A DNA stretch of 64,000 nt, from contig WHUX01000073.1 in assembly GCA_015179025.1 (NCBI GenBank), positions 1 to 64,000 of the forward strand, in the 5' to 3' direction. Made by a program: the position numbers and the translations under genes. Origin of the DNA: Terfezia claveryi (lineage: Eukaryota > Ascomycota > Pezizomycetes > Pezizales > Pezizaceae). Below, piece by piece: positions 22,001 to 33,725 of this stretch. Each line of letters begins with the position of its first letter. The first letter of the stretch is position 1. Below the pieces are notes generated by a model. It did not search any database. It saw only the letters and a program-made list of their open reading frames with translations, and had not been told where the DNA came from.

Positions 22001-23284
22001 ATGGATCTGTTGAACGTCACAAAGCAAGAATTGTTGCAAAGGGCTATTCTCAACAAGAAGGCCTTGATTATGATGAAACATTCGCACCAGTGACACGGTA
22101 CGACTCCTTACGACTCATCATTGCCCTCGCAATTCACTTCTCTTTGGACATGGATCAACTTGATATCAAGTCAGCTTTCCTGAATGGTGATCTAATCGAA
22201 GAAATCTGGATGTTACCTCCTCCTGGTATTGGTCTAGATGGCAAGATTCTTCGACTTCACAAAGCCTTGTACGGATTAAAGCAAGCACCTCTACAGTAGT
22301 TTGAACGTTCTCCTCTGCACTTGCTGAACTCGGCTTCATCTCTCTCCCCTTCGACCCTTGTGTATTTATTAACATGAACTCAAGGTAATACTTGTTGCTT
22401 ATGTTGATGACATTACTGCAGTAGGCAAAGCTCCTCAGATTAAGATTGTTATTGATTATCTTAAGTCCTACTTTACTGTTACCATCAAAGGCGGTCTCAA
22501 ATACATCCTCGGCATCGAAATTATCCCTACAGACAAAGGACTTCAACTCTCCCAACGACAATACATCACCAATATCCTTGAACGCTTTGGACTTAACAAC
22601 TGTCGATCAGTTCTCACTCCCATCGACCCCAAAGTACAACTGGTTAAGGCTGACGGTTCAGAACCTCCTCATGAACGTACCTTATACCAACAGATGATTG
22701 GTTCACTTATGTATCTTGTTACTTGTACTCGTCCTGATCTTGCCTTTTCTGTTTCCTTTCTTTCACGCTTTTCTTCTCATCCTCTAAAGGTTCATCATAC
22801 AGCTGTTAAAAGGGTTTTCCGTTATCTTGTTGGATCTCATAATCTTTCTCTTACTTATGAACGTTCTCCTTCTTCGTCTTCTTTGTCACTTGTTGGTTAT
22901 TCTGATGCTGATTATGCTGCTTGTCGTGATACCCGTCGGTCTGTTACTGGTTATGTCTTTCTACTAAACGGTTGTGCTATATCTTGGTTATCAAAGAAGC
23001 AGAACTCTGTTTCTGCCTCCACCACTGAATCCGAGTACATGGCACTCTCAACAACCGCTCATCAGGCACTCTGGTATATACATGCCTTCTCTCAACTTGG
23101 ACACTCTATACCTGTCCATCTTCATGCAGATAGCACTACCTCCATCAATGTTGCAGAAACCCTCGTCAACAATCCTCGAACGAAGCACATCGACGTTGCA
23201 TATCATTTCACAAGAGAACAACTCATCCTCAAGACATTTACCCTCAGTCATGTTTCTACCGATGAAAATCACGCTGACTTATGA
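19080..23284 (+). pseudogene. Copia C1 gag-pol polyprotein, defective
   Basis: From ATG at 19080 (MSDTAGASGSSS). Gag has the DGSGYHAW motif and an unusual knuckle CSWCHSKGKPYQGHTFKTC; protease has WILDTGASYH (about 20146). Integrase has the HRALGH..CDIC zinc region, HSDLMGPF, RTDQGGEYVN and QSNGVAERYN; reverse transcriptase has KARIVAKGYSQQEG, DIKSAFLNGDL and YVDD (about 22400). RNase H has GYSDADYA, TTESEYMA and HADSTTSI. Lesions: a single-base shift near 19172, another near 20820, TAG for Trp at about 22298 and a shift between 22300 and 22390. The first three quarters are otherwise well preserved. Confidence 0.92.
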
Positions 23285-23353
23285 CTAAAGGCCTTATTCC
23301 TGTACTCCACCACTATCATACTAATAGTCTCGGGCTTACAGAATAAGAGAGAG

Positions 23354-23875
23354 TGTTGCGGCATACATTCTGTGCCCTTCCTATGTCGTTATTACTTCCT
23401 ATTTCGGCATCTATATTAACTTATATCGTTATATGTTTCTCTATTATGATATCCTTTCTATTATTATCTATCTAGTTTCTATTACGAGTACTATATCATG
23501 TTTCACCTGCAGCTTACTCTGCATAGTTACTGTACGGTTATACTCACATGTTTATATATCCATGCTCGTTATTTCCCACACTGTCTTACTTGAATATTAT
23601 ATGCATACAACCTTTCTACTTATGGATTTCTCTACGTTTATTCCTCTTCAAGTTAGGTTGTCATATGGTTCGTTTCCTCTCTATATTCATGTACTTAAGA
23701 CCTGTGTCTACCCGCTCTCTAGATAGTTTAATCAATCACGCACGCTGAATTCCCACTGCACTCGTCCTCAACATCGTCCTCGCACTCCTGTGACTCTAGC
23801 TTGCTCAGTAAATTCTCCACTGGTCACTACGCTACTTTTATGCTGTACCGTTACTATAATCTATCCACTTTAATA
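23354..23875 (+). repeat. Copia C1 3' LTR
   Basis: 522 bp partner of 18455-18976. The differences are mostly transitions (for example TATATTTTG against TACATTCTG near the start). Followed directly by the TAGCC duplication. Confidence 0.93.
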
Positions 23876-23880
23876 TAGCC

Positions 23881-24689
23881 AATATCCTGCAGATCCCTCT
23901 CAATACTTCCTTATGTTCCTCCAGGGTATCTGTACCAATCAGAATGTCATCTAAATAAACCATGACAGTCTTTCCAATATAGTCTCTTAATAACTAGTTC
24001 ATAGCCCTTATCATAGTTGCAGGTACATTGCAATCACCCTGCTGCATGACCAATAAGTCAAATTTCCCTAGATGATTTGTAAAGGTGCTATGTTTTACTG
24101 ATTCATATGCATGCCTAATATTGTGATAGCCATCTGCCAGATCAGCTGCTGAGATATATTCCTTACTAGCTATCCAGTCTAATATTGCTTTAATATTAGG
24201 CATGGGTGTTTTATCCTTTTGTACTAGCTTATTTCTAGGTATACAATGTAATAAGAATCTGGCCTGTTGTTTGCCATTCTTATCTAAATCCCTTTTTGGC
24301 TGTGTAAACATAAGGATACTGTTGAGTGAGCTAGATGGCACTATTCTTCCAGATTCTAGCTCTGTCCTCATTTTCTCAGTTACTTGATCTAGAAACCTTG
24401 TATAGTTTATATAATATGCAGGTTTCCAGGTTGCACCATCAGGAACTATAATTTTATGTTGCATGATGTCATAAGGTTCTCTAATTGGTAGTAATGCAGT
24501 TGGCTTTTCTTCTGGAAACAATTCAGGGAATTCTTCAAATATATTGAACTCTACTTCTTCTAGATTAACTGCATTTGTAATGATTGGAGAGCTTCCATCA
24601 TCTTCTAACTCTGACCATTCTGATGAGTCAAACCACTCTTGTGACCATTCCTAGTCTTCCTCTAGCTCATCCACCAGATCATGCTGTAT
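23881..24689 (-). pseudogene. G1 reverse transcriptase, N-terminal part with YLDD box
   Basis: In the minus direction the frame shows the fingers/palm region (NSILMFTQPKRDL, ISAADLADGYHNIRHA, HLGKFDLLVMQQGDCNVPATMIRAMN). After one stop at 23991-23993 comes MVYLDDILIGTDTLEEHKE with the catalytic YLDD. C1 is inserted 20-odd codons later. Stop codons at 23991 and upstream make it inactive. Confidence 0.87.
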
Positions 24690-25427
24690 TCATGGAATTG
24701 CTGGAGTTGGCTTTGGGTGGTATAGTAATCTACCTCCAACTTCAGTTAATATAGCATGTGGGTCTTTATTATCATCCCAGTCATGTTCTGTTTTTCCTAT
24801 ATTCATTGCTGCAGTTGTGACTCTTCCAAGTGTATCCTTGGTTTTGAGCATATTAATATTAATCCTTGTCTTGCCTATAGGTTGTATAGTAATTGCATTA
24901 TCTTTAACATTCATAATTGCTTTATAATCCCTCAGAGCAGGTTCACCAAATATAACATCCCAGTCCTTCAGGTTGGCCACATAGAATGTCCTAGTTTCTT
25001 AGTATCCTTGTAGATTTACTGTGACTATTGCTGTATTTGACATTTGAGATCTACTGCCTTTAATTGCAGTTTCTAGAGGTTTCTTGCTGATCTCTTTCAA
25101 GGGTATATTAAACAGTTGGCAATAATTTGCTGATATCAAGTCTCCACCTGATGTACATAGATCAAATAGTGCATAAGCAATATGTCCATTAATTTTAATT
25201 TCAGCTGCATTAGAAGTTCTATGGCTTTCTGGCACTAAGAACTTCCTTAAGTCATTAGGGTTCCTTATAACCTGAAGTGCAGCTGACTCTTGTTGTTTCA
25301 CATCAATTTCCTGATAAGCTGTTTTTACTTTTTGTGGGGGCCAAGTTGGCATAGGTCTGAATGGTTGGTAAGGTGGGAATCTTCTGACTCCTGGTCTAGA
25401 CCCCATATATTGGTAAGCTGAAGACAC
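24690..25427 (-). pseudogene. G1 protease region with non-canonical active site
   Basis: Same frame as gag and reverse transcriptase. AYALFDLCTSGGDLIS stands where a retroviral aspartic protease has D(S/T)G(A/S). The sister family has LALIDLQTKGGDLIN at the same place, so D-L-x-T-x-G-G-D-L-I is conserved between families and is not damage to this copy. Further on, DVIFGEPALRDYKAI corresponds to the usual ILGxPxL motif. Broken by a stop near 24998. Confidence 0.7.
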
Positions 25428-27281
25428 CTTCCTATTAGGGCAATCCCTGGAAGCATGACCCTGTTTACCATAGTGATAACAGGACCCTGTTCTTGCAGCC
25501 TCTTCTCTTTTCTTCTCTTATTCACCATAAGGAGTATACTTAGTTTTATCCTTTCTAGCACTAGTAAAGTTACCATAGAGACCACCTGGTCCACCTTTCT
25601 TGCCTGCCACTTTAGCTGCATTCTTAGCCACTTTTTCAGGCAATTTAAATTCAGATTTAGTCCATTCCATAGGTCTACCAGGACTCCATTGCTTATCAGC
25701 CTTCTTTTGGTGCTGCTGCAAGGATTTAGTTTCCTGTTTTAGTACATCCTCCTGGACTGCAATCTTATTCAATATTTCCTCAAAGGTTGACTCATATGAT
25801 ATCAGTCCTTTGACTTTAGCCCTAAGCAGGGGTACCAGTCCATCTACTAGTTTTATTTTTAGTGCATGATCACTTATCATATCTTTTCCATTCAGATCCT
25901 TGCACTTAATTTTGAACTCTTCCAGGTTCTGTGCATACTGTATGACAGTAACATCTAGCCTCTAGTGGTGTGATAGATATTATTTCCATAGAACTTCAGG
26001 TGCCACTGTAGAGATGAGTTTACCTCTCAGTTTTAACATAAATTCATAGAAATTCCTGTCCTTAATATCCACTTTTTCAGAGCAGTACTGGTTATACCAA
26101 GTCTGAGCACTCTTCTCAAACATAAAGCTTGCTCTATCCAGACTTTCCCAACTTGCTATATCCATCCCTTGATATTCCACCCACTTCTACAATTGTTGCA
26201 CATAATTATCAAAGGTAGTTTGATCCCTCTATTTCTCTGATACTCCATCAATTATTGGGGGATTGGGAATTTTTGCAAGTTTGTTTGCCTTCTTGACTAG
26301 GGATTTGCTAATCTATTGTAATGGTATCTTTTGACCAGTCTTTTTAGACTATTCCAAGTGGTGAGGGCTAGGTTCTCTAGTTGACCTTTTCCTGCTGTCA
26401 TCTCCAGAGCCATTATCTAATTTATCACCCTTAGATCCAGATCCTAGGTCCTTACTTCCACCTCCAGCCACACTACTAGAGCTCCTTTTAGACTTCTTAT
26501 CAGGAGTCTTACTCTTTTTGGTATGTGTTGGCTTTTTCCTATCTTTAGGTAGTGGTGGTATGTCTTTTTCAGATATTTCTTCTATATCTGTTTCATAATC
26601 TCCATCATCTTCTTCTTCATACTGCACACTTTTCCCCTTACCCTTACCTCTAGCTCCAAACAGTTTTCTTCCTATTTTCTCATGAGTTTCCATAGGTTCT
26701 GTTATTGGAGGCACTATCTCTGGAGTTTCTAGGTCATACAGGTTACCTATAAGCATGTACTGTATCAGGAAAGGCCAGTTTAATGCTAGCCATGGAACTC
26801 CTTTACATGAGTTATAGGTTGGGTAAGGCCATACTGCTTTTGAAGTAGATGAGAGTTGAAAGTCTATTTGAACTGACTTATTAAATTGGTCTTTCTGTTG
26901 AAAAATCATGAACTTTTCTGTTGCTTCAGCCAATAGTTCCTTTTTCCTTTTTGATAACATATTGTTTATTGTTAGGTATATAAATACCTGTGATATTCTT
27001 TGGTTCCATGATGACTCATTTTTATCCCAAAAGGCTTTTGTTGCAGGAGGTGTTACAATCCTTACTTCAGGCATTGATAAATTGGGCCCAATGACTATTT
27101 CCCTTGTTTTCACTTCCTTTTCTGGGATATCTTTCCCAGTTGGAACTTTCTTTTTAGAGGTATTGACTAACCTTGCCTTGAGTGCTTCTAGCTCCTCACT
27201 TGTCATTGCCTTTCTCCTGCCTTTCCTAGCTCTAGCTTCTCCTTCCATTACACTAGTACTTTTTTGTTTAGGAGTCTCCAT
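25428..27281 (-). pseudogene. G1 Gag (capsid and knuckle)
   Basis: ATG at 27281 starts METPKQKSTSV. A basic N-terminal region, the capsid (WESLDRASFMFEKSAQTWYN) and a long charged linker lead to a knuckle CYHYGKQGHASRDC in which the second Cys is Tyr, again a one-base change. Gag, protease and the rest of pol share one frame, so G1 makes a single Gag-Pol precursor without programmed frameshifting. Stop codons occur at about 26346, 25977, 25515 and elsewhere. The gag start overlaps the start of the antisense frame within one CATG. Confidence 0.8.
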
Positions 27282-27762
27282 GTCTATCAGATATTATACC
27301 ACTGATTCCTTGGACTCTGTTTCTTCTATTCCTGCTTTCTTCAAGGTGGATCCTGATGAGGAAGGATCTACTTCTTATCAACTTCCTTATTATCCTCTTT
27401 CTGTTGCTTCTGATACCAGGGTTGATTATGGTAAGGGAGAGAGAAGGTTGAAGGGTAAAAGGGTTACTTTTGTTGATGAGATTGTTGTAGGAGTAGGGTT
27501 TCCTTTAAATATTGGGAAGAAAGTTGAGTGGAAGGATAAGGGTTGGACTACTAGGTACTTGTGTTCTTTTTGAAGGGAGAGGTACAGAAACTTTCCTTGT
27601 TCTGCTTACTGGGAAAATTCCCAATTTTTCTTTAGGCTAGGTAGAGAGTGGGGCTAGGATACTCTGTGGAGTTTGGATGTTGATAGGACTTGTTCCTATA
27701 ATCCTCACCCTTATTGGACTTCTGAGGTAGTTTCCAGGTCTCAGAGTTTCCAAATTAGGTAG
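27280..27762 (+). pseudogene. Antisense reading frame upstream of G1 gag, conserved in another Gypsy family
   Basis: Plus-strand frame of 160 codons with two internal stops (TGA at 27571-27573 and one TAG), opposite to the G1 transcript direction. It lies between the 5' LTR and gag. Its ATG (27280-27282) and the gag ATG (27281-27279 on the minus strand) share the palindrome CATG. Features: LKGKRVTFVDEIVVGVG, then a Trp/Cys-rich end with CSAYWENSQ and DTLWSLDV. The same signatures (GKSVTFSDWCVEVDVGG; CQSYWEKC..GWDYLMWD) occur in G4 at 54766-55351. I know no family for it. It could be a real accessory protein expressed from an antisense promoter. Confidence 0.55.
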
Positions 27763-28227
27763 TTTTGTTTTCCTTTGCTACCTTTTCTATTTCAATTAAG
27801 GTTTTTGACTTTTCTGCTTCTTTAATTGACTTCCTGGCCTTTTCTTCACTTCTTTTCTTCTTGAAGTGTTTTTGAGCTATTTGATATGATAGCTGTTTGG
27901 TGAATAATAAATTGACAGCAATTTTGTTGCTGTTCTTTTTCAATTTATTTGTTCTTACTACCCAATTTGCCCCAGTTGCTTTCTTTGCCAGTTTTATTGC
28001 TTGCTACTACTTGTAGGCTTTGCTGATTGCTATTTGTTGAATAGTCTTATTGTTGCTATTTGGAGGATAGTCTTACTGCTGACTGTCAGACTTTATGCTA
28101 CTATGCTTTGTGCTGTAGGCTTATACTGGCTCTAGTTTCTACTCTTGTTGGTAGAAACTTTGTTGATTAGGTAAGGTTGATCAGGCCTTCCTAGTTAGGT
28201 AAGAATCAAGTTCTTAGGTTAAAAAAA

Positions 28228-28855
28228 TGTAAAGTGTTTTATGGGGGACTGGAAGATCTGATTAGATAAGGTTCTTATCTTATCTAATCAGATAATCTTA
28301 GGCTAGTAATATATACTACAAAGTATATTACTAATAATGTATTGTTTATTCTCACTATAAAAGTTATTACCAGTAGCATAAGATTACTGTAATAGGTAAA
28401 GTAGTATAGGAGTGCCAAAGGCACTTAGAAGATTAACTAGTGGAACTTCTATATTGATTGTACTCTAACTGTGTTCTGAGTTCTAACTCTCTGTTTAACT
28501 GAAGGGAAATTCAGGGGACTATATGTGTTTCCAACGGGGCAGTACTGGGGCAGTGCTGAGGCAGTGCACCATCATCTGACCCTTATATGTAATTAAGATC
28601 AGTATCATCTGATCCTCTAGATAGTACTTCCAAATACTATCTAGTACAAAATAGGTTAAGTCTTTCCTAGACTTATACATGTGAAAGTATGTGATAACAT
28701 GTGAAAGCATGTGATAACATGTGAAATATTAGTAAGGCAGACAGCACACAGAATGTTGTATGTTTTGAGATGCTTGCTGAGTAAGAAAATACATAAGAAA
28801 TATATTTGTGAGGGAGAGGGTTAGTTATAGGGTATGAGTAAGCTACTTCCTTACA
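28228..28855 (-). repeat. G1 LTR (5' LTR on the minus strand)
   Basis: 628 bp. Hairpin at 28257-28292 with a 13-bp stem TCTGATTAGATAA / TTATCTAATCAGA and loop GGTTCTTATC, the exact reverse complement of the loop in the other LTR. On the minus strand the internal region begins TTTTTTTAAC, and G4 begins TTTTTTTTAAC; no standard tRNA primer site is obvious. Confidence 0.93.
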
Positions 28856-28860
28856 GGTTC

Positions 28861-30018
28861 TAGACCTGGAGGAACTCCCCTATACTCTCAGACCCGAATG
28901 AATTGAATGCCTATCATCAAGAAGTCATCGACATCTTCGAGGCCATAGATGCCATTGGGGCCAAACTCGGCAATAGCTTGGCTGTGGCTGAACAAAAACT
29001 GAGATCTACTGATAAAGAAATCACAGTACTTCAAAACGACCTCGACAATGCCACCATCGCTCTAGCCAATGAGCAAACCATAATCCAGACCCTCAACCGC
29101 ATTATGGCCGCTATGTCGGTAACCCCACCCTCTATACCAACTGCCAAAACCGAAAGTATTCTAACCCCCCCCAAATTCAATGGGGATAGGGCTTGCCTCC
29201 GAGCCTGAAAGAACTTAGTAAACCTCAAACTCAATGGGGACTCAACCAGATTCCTATCCGCGCAACACTGATTGGCTTATGTCTTTGCCCTACTGGAGGG
29301 TAAGGTAGTAGATCAAATCCAGCTATATGTCCTTGAGACTGGAATTAAACTAGATAGCATCCCAGCACTCTTTGCTATTCTAGATAGGGCTTTTAGGGAC
29401 CCCGATGCCATGGGTATGGCTAGCTGAGCCCTCCAAGCCCTGAAACAACGTAATTCGGTTCTCTCCACATATGTAGCAAAGTTCTCAAGGCTGGCAGCAG
29501 AAGTATTGTGGAACAACTAGTCAAAGCTCGAGCAGTTCCAGGAGGGACTGAATGTTGAGCTTCAATAAGCCATAGTCACCCTCCCAGAAACCAAGAGTCT
29601 CGACGAATTAATCGACCAGGCATCCAGGATAGAACAATGGGTGGCTAGGTTGAGACACCGCCTTACTTTCTACCCTACCACCTACTCACCTCAACAACTA
29701 CAGCAACACCAACAACAGCAACCGACTCCTAAGCCTGCCCAAGTTCTGGCCTTAGCCAACAAACTGGCGCACCCCTCTCTCATGGTAGGTGGTGCTACAC
29801 CTATGGACCTATCCGCAGGCAGACCCCGCCTGACCTAAGAAGAGAGGGAACGCCGCCAGAATAATGGGCTATGCATAGCCTGTAGGAAGGCCGACCACTT
29901 CATTGTGGCTTGCCCCCTTCGAAAGAATCGCTCCCTCACCATCCACACTATCTCTAATACCCTAGTGCCCAGGATTGAGGAGCTTGACGAGTCAGGAAAA
30001 GCCCTGTTCCTTGCTTAG
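28861..30018 (+). pseudogene. G2 Gag (continued)
   Basis: Continues the frame begun at 13791. Coiled-coil-like N-terminus (IGAKLGNSLAVAEQKLRSTD), capsid segment (PPKFNGDRACLRA, stop, KNLVNLKL..LSAQH, stop, LAYVFALLEG), a Gln-rich linker (QQLQQHQQQQ) and knuckle CIACRKADHFIVAC (CX2CX4HX4C). In-frame TAG, TAA and TGA stops replace Gln, Trp or Arg. The frame ends at the TAG of 30016-30018, and protease follows in another frame. Confidence 0.8.
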
Positions 30019-33000
30019 TTACTGACAGTAGCAAGGGACCTACCCTGGGCTATCTATCTTTGTCTTTGTCTGCATTTTCTGTTTCTTCCATTTCTTCTGT
30101 TGTTGATGAATCTCACTTGTTTAGTGAGCATTTTGTTGTATCTATCTCCCTCAATATCAATGATAGAACAATTACCACATCAGCCCTTATAGATTGCAGA
30201 GCTTCAGGAATTGCATTCGTTGACTAGGCCTTTGTCAGTATATTCTCTATACCTACATCAAAACTAAAAACCCCCCATATTCTAGATGTAATTGATGGTC
30301 GACCCATCTTCTTCGGAGATATCACCAATATCTCGTGTATACCTGCCCTAGTCAAGGATCACTCCGAAGCCCTCCTGATATTTGTAACTAAGCTCAAATA
30401 CCCAATTGTGTTTTGAATCCCATGGCTAAGAATGCATGATATATCGGTCAGCTTCGGCTCTTATACTCTGCAGTTCAACAGCCAGTTTTGCAAAAAACAC
30501 TATGGGAATCCGAAAGCCACCATTACTGGGCTATGTGCCTTACCACCCCTGGTAATCTACCTGACCCAAGTGGTACACCTGCCTGCGCACCTCGATGCCA
30601 ATTCCCCTATTTCCCCTGTGCCCCCGGTTTCCTCTGTACCTCTAGTTTTCCCTGTGACCCTGGTTTCCCCTATGCCCCCGGTTTCCCCTGTGCCTCTGGG
30701 TCCCCAAAAACCTCTGAATGTTAGCTTCATCGAGGTAGGGGCTTTCACTTACCTTACTACGAGGCACAAGCTAAAAGCTCATGCCCTGTCCATACATAAG
30801 GTGAACCTGGAAATCAACAAGATGCGGCCTAAGGAGGAGTGGAAGGCCATGGTCCCAGATGAATATCACGAGTTTATTAATCTGTTCTCAGAAAAAGCCA
30901 TGGAGAAGCTGGTGCCCCACCAACCATATGACCACACAATTCTACTGGTAGAGGGTAAGACCCCCCTATAGGCCCCTCTACGGAATATCCAGGGTAGAGC
31001 TGGAGGCTCTGAAGAAATACTTGGAGGAAAACCTCAATAAGAGCTTCATTCGCCATAGCTCTTTTCCAGCAGGTGCCCCTATACTATTTGTGAAAAAATC
31101 GGACAGCTCTCTTTGGTTATGCGTGGATTATTGTAGCCTAAATAAGATAATGGTCAAGAACAGGTATCCCCTGCCTTTAATCCTTGAGATATTAGCCATG
31201 CTTTCCAAGGCCAAATAGTTCACCAAACTGGATTTGAGAGGGGCATACAACCTGGTATGGATTGCTGAGGGGGAGAAGTAGAAAACAGCCTTCCAAACTC
31301 GTTATAGCCACTTCGAGTACAATGTCATGCCCTTTGGATTAACCAACGCTCCGGTCTCTTTCTAGCACTTTATTAACGATACCCTACAAGACTACTTAGA
31401 TGTATTCTACATAGCTTACCTCGACGATATCTTAATCTATACAAATACCCTAGCAGAACACAAGATTCATATCAGGCAGGTGTTGGAAAAGCTGGAGCAA
31501 GCCGGATTGTACCTCAAGCCCGAGAAATGCGAGTTTCATGTGTAGGAGGTCAAATATCTGGGGTTGATTATCACTACAGAAGGCATCTAGATAGATCTTG
31601 CCAAAGTTGCCATAATACAAGAGTGGGAAACCCCAACCAACTTGAAGAATGTGCAAGCCTTCCTAGTATTTGCCAACTTATACTGCCGGTTCATTCTGGG
31701 ATACTCAAGGATCGCAGTACCCTTAATAGCCTTGACGACAATGAAGGCAGAAGTTGGCTTACACCTGATAGCGAAAAAGGCCTTCTAGTGGAATTCAGAA
31801 GCCCAGTTGGCCTTCCAGAACCTCAAAGAAGCCTTTTGCTCAACACCGATCCTGGCCCATTTCAACCCAAACCAGGAATGTATAGTCGAAACTGATGCTT
31901 CCAACTATGTTTCCGCAGGAATCCTGTCCCAGAATGATGAAAACGGCATCCTCCATCTAGAGGCTTACTTCTCGAAAAAGCACTCTCTAGCTGAGTGCAA
32001 TTACAAGATCTATGACAAGGAATTGATAGCCATTATAAGGGCATTCGAAGAGATAAGGCTACTCCTAGAGTCAGCTAAAGGGATTATCGAGGTATTATCT
32101 GATCACAAAAACTTTGAGTATTTTACAACTACTAAGCTGCTCAACTGATGGCAGGCTAGGTGGTTGGAATTTCTTTCTTAGTTCAACTTTAAGATTAAAT
32201 ACCGTCCCGAAAAGGCTAGTGGTAAGCCTAATACATTAACTCAGAGATCAGGAAATCTCCCTAAGGGGAGGGATGAAAGGCTAAGATACCAAAATTAGGT
32301 GGTATTGAAGCCCTAAAACCTCAGTCTAGGAGCTAACATCCTAGCCAAGGCTGAGGCTGATGCGGAAGCTGATGCAGAGACTGATACAGGAGCCAACCTC
32401 TAACAACTGGTGAGACAGGCATATGAGGATGACTCCCTGGCCAAGGAAATCATTACTGCAGTAGATTCCGGCCAGCACTGCTATCCTAAGATTTCCCTAA
32501 CTGAGTGTATAGTACAGGAGGGCCTCCTCTATCACCTCGAACAGCTCTATGTACCAGAAGGAGGAGGGTTACACCTGAGGCTGATCAAGGAACACCACGA
32601 TACCCTAGTGGTGGGTCACTCTGGAGTGGTAAAGACATTAAAGCTCCTGGCCAGGGAATACACCTGGATTGACTAGCAGAAGGATGTGGAGCAGTATGTA
32701 CAGAACTGCCATGTTTGTAAGTATACTAAGCCCATCCACCATGCCCTATATGGCACTCTGAAGACCCTGGATATCTCGGATTGGCCATAGCTGCACCTGA
32801 CCATGGATTTCGTGACAGAATTGCTGGAAGACTCGGGATTCAATGCCATCTTGATGGTGGTAGATTGGCTAATAAAGATGAGGTATGTCATACCTTGTCG
32901 GGACACCTGTTCTGCTCTGGAGTTGGCCAACCTCTACCTCAACAATGTGTTCTAGTATCATGGACTCCTCGAATCTATCGTATCTAACCATAGCCCTCAG

Positions 33001-33725
33001 TTCACCTCAGACTTTTGGAGAGCCTTCTGCGAGCTTCTGGGGATCAAAGTGTGTTTGTCAATAGCATATCACTCCCAGACAGATAGCCAATTGGAAAGGA
33101 TGAATACCATTATGGAGCAATATCTACGGGCCTTTGTTGATTACCAGCAGGATAACTGGGTTTCCTTGCTAGCCACCTACAAATTCACTACAAACAACCA
33201 GTTCTCGGAATCCTCCAAAACCTCGCCTTTCCTGGCTAACTATGGTTGGCACCCCTGGTTCATAGAGGCCCTGGCACTCCTGCAAAAAGCCCACCCCCTA
33301 GCTAAGGAGTTCGCAGTTGGAATTACTGAACTCCACCATACCCTAAAAGCCGAGCTGAGATATGCGCAGGCCAGGCAAGTGGAGTATACCAATGGATTAC
33401 GGTTGCCAGCCCCCAAGTATTAGCCAAGAGATAAAGTGTGGCTTTCTAGTCAGCACTTTCGGACAGAATGACCTTCTCGTAAGCTGGATCATAAGTTCCT
33501 AGAGCCATATAAGGTATTAGGGAATATGAGCACTCATGCCTACCGGTTGAAGTTCCCTAAAGATATCAAATGCCACCCAGTCGTTCACATCTCGGAGATG
33601 GAACCAGCTGCCAATGATCCCCTTCTCGAGTAAAAGCACCCCCCACCCACTTCCGTAGTAATTGCAGGTGAAGAAGATTGGGAGGTTGAGGAGGTACTAG
33701 ACTTCAGAAAGTGCTATAGGCGAGT
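30019..33725 (+). pseudogene. G2 Pol: protease, reverse transcriptase, RNase H, integrase, start of chromodomain
   Basis: Protease ALIDCRASGIAFVD (D-C-R-A where D-S-G-A is expected); then reverse transcriptase [34 protein letters not shown] and YLDDILIY (about 31420); RNase [16 protein letters not shown] and [14 protein letters not shown]. Integrase has HHDTLVVGHSGVVKTLKLL, NCHVCKYTK, TMDFVTELL, SNHSPQFTSDFW and HSQTDSQLERMN; the C-terminal segment is WEVEEVLDFRKCYRRV, the first strand of a chromodomain. There is a one-base insertion in the C run at 30961, another shift after about 31690, and many TAG/TGA stops. G3 begins inside the chromodomain. Confidence 0.88.

Larger units (their letters stand above)
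18455..23875 (+). mobile_element. Copia C1, complete with LTRs, inserted in G1 reverse transcriptase
   Basis: Ty1/Copia retrotransposon of 5421 bp with two 522-bp LTRs differing at only about ten positions, flanked by the 5-bp duplication TAGCC (18450-18454 and 23876-23880). It carries a primer-binding site, one gag-pol frame in the order Gag, protease, integrase, reverse transcriptase, RNase H, and a purine-rich tract (AATAAGAGAGAG) before the right LTR. Near-identical LTRs make it recent, yet gag-pol already has several small lesions and is inactive. Confidence 0.95.
13830..28855 (-). mobile_element. Gypsy G1, chromodomain type, minus strand, interrupted by Copia C1
   Basis: Complete LTR retrotransposon with two 628-bp LTRs (13830-14457 and 28228-28855) starting TGTAAAGTG and ending CTTCCTTACA, flanked by the 5-bp duplication GGTTC (13825-13829 and 28856-28860). 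Without the Copia insertion it is about 9.6 kb. In the minus direction it carries one long frame encoding Gag, protease, reverse transcriptase, RNase H, a zinc-knuckle module, integrase and a chromodomain, plus an antisense frame upstream of gag. Nonsense codons are moderate in number and one frameshift lies near 15450, so this copy is defective but younger than G2. Confidence 0.94.
13141..33725 (+). mobile_element. Gypsy G2, chromodomain type, plus strand, decayed, split by G1 and cut by G3
   Basis: The gag start at 13791 and the chromodomain ending at 33725 belong to one element. Its gag frame stops at codon 13 (13829) where G1 inserted and resumes in the same frame at 28861. Order: Gag with CCHC knuckle, protease, reverse transcriptase, RNase H, integrase, chromodomain. 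Many TAG, TAA and TGA stops replace Gln, Trp and Arg codons, so this is the oldest element of the nest. The left limit is approximate: an LTR-like stretch with a TATA box (13365) precedes the start, but I could not fix the LTR ends. The right LTR is not in the window because G3 inserted in the chromodomain. Confidence 0.85.
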
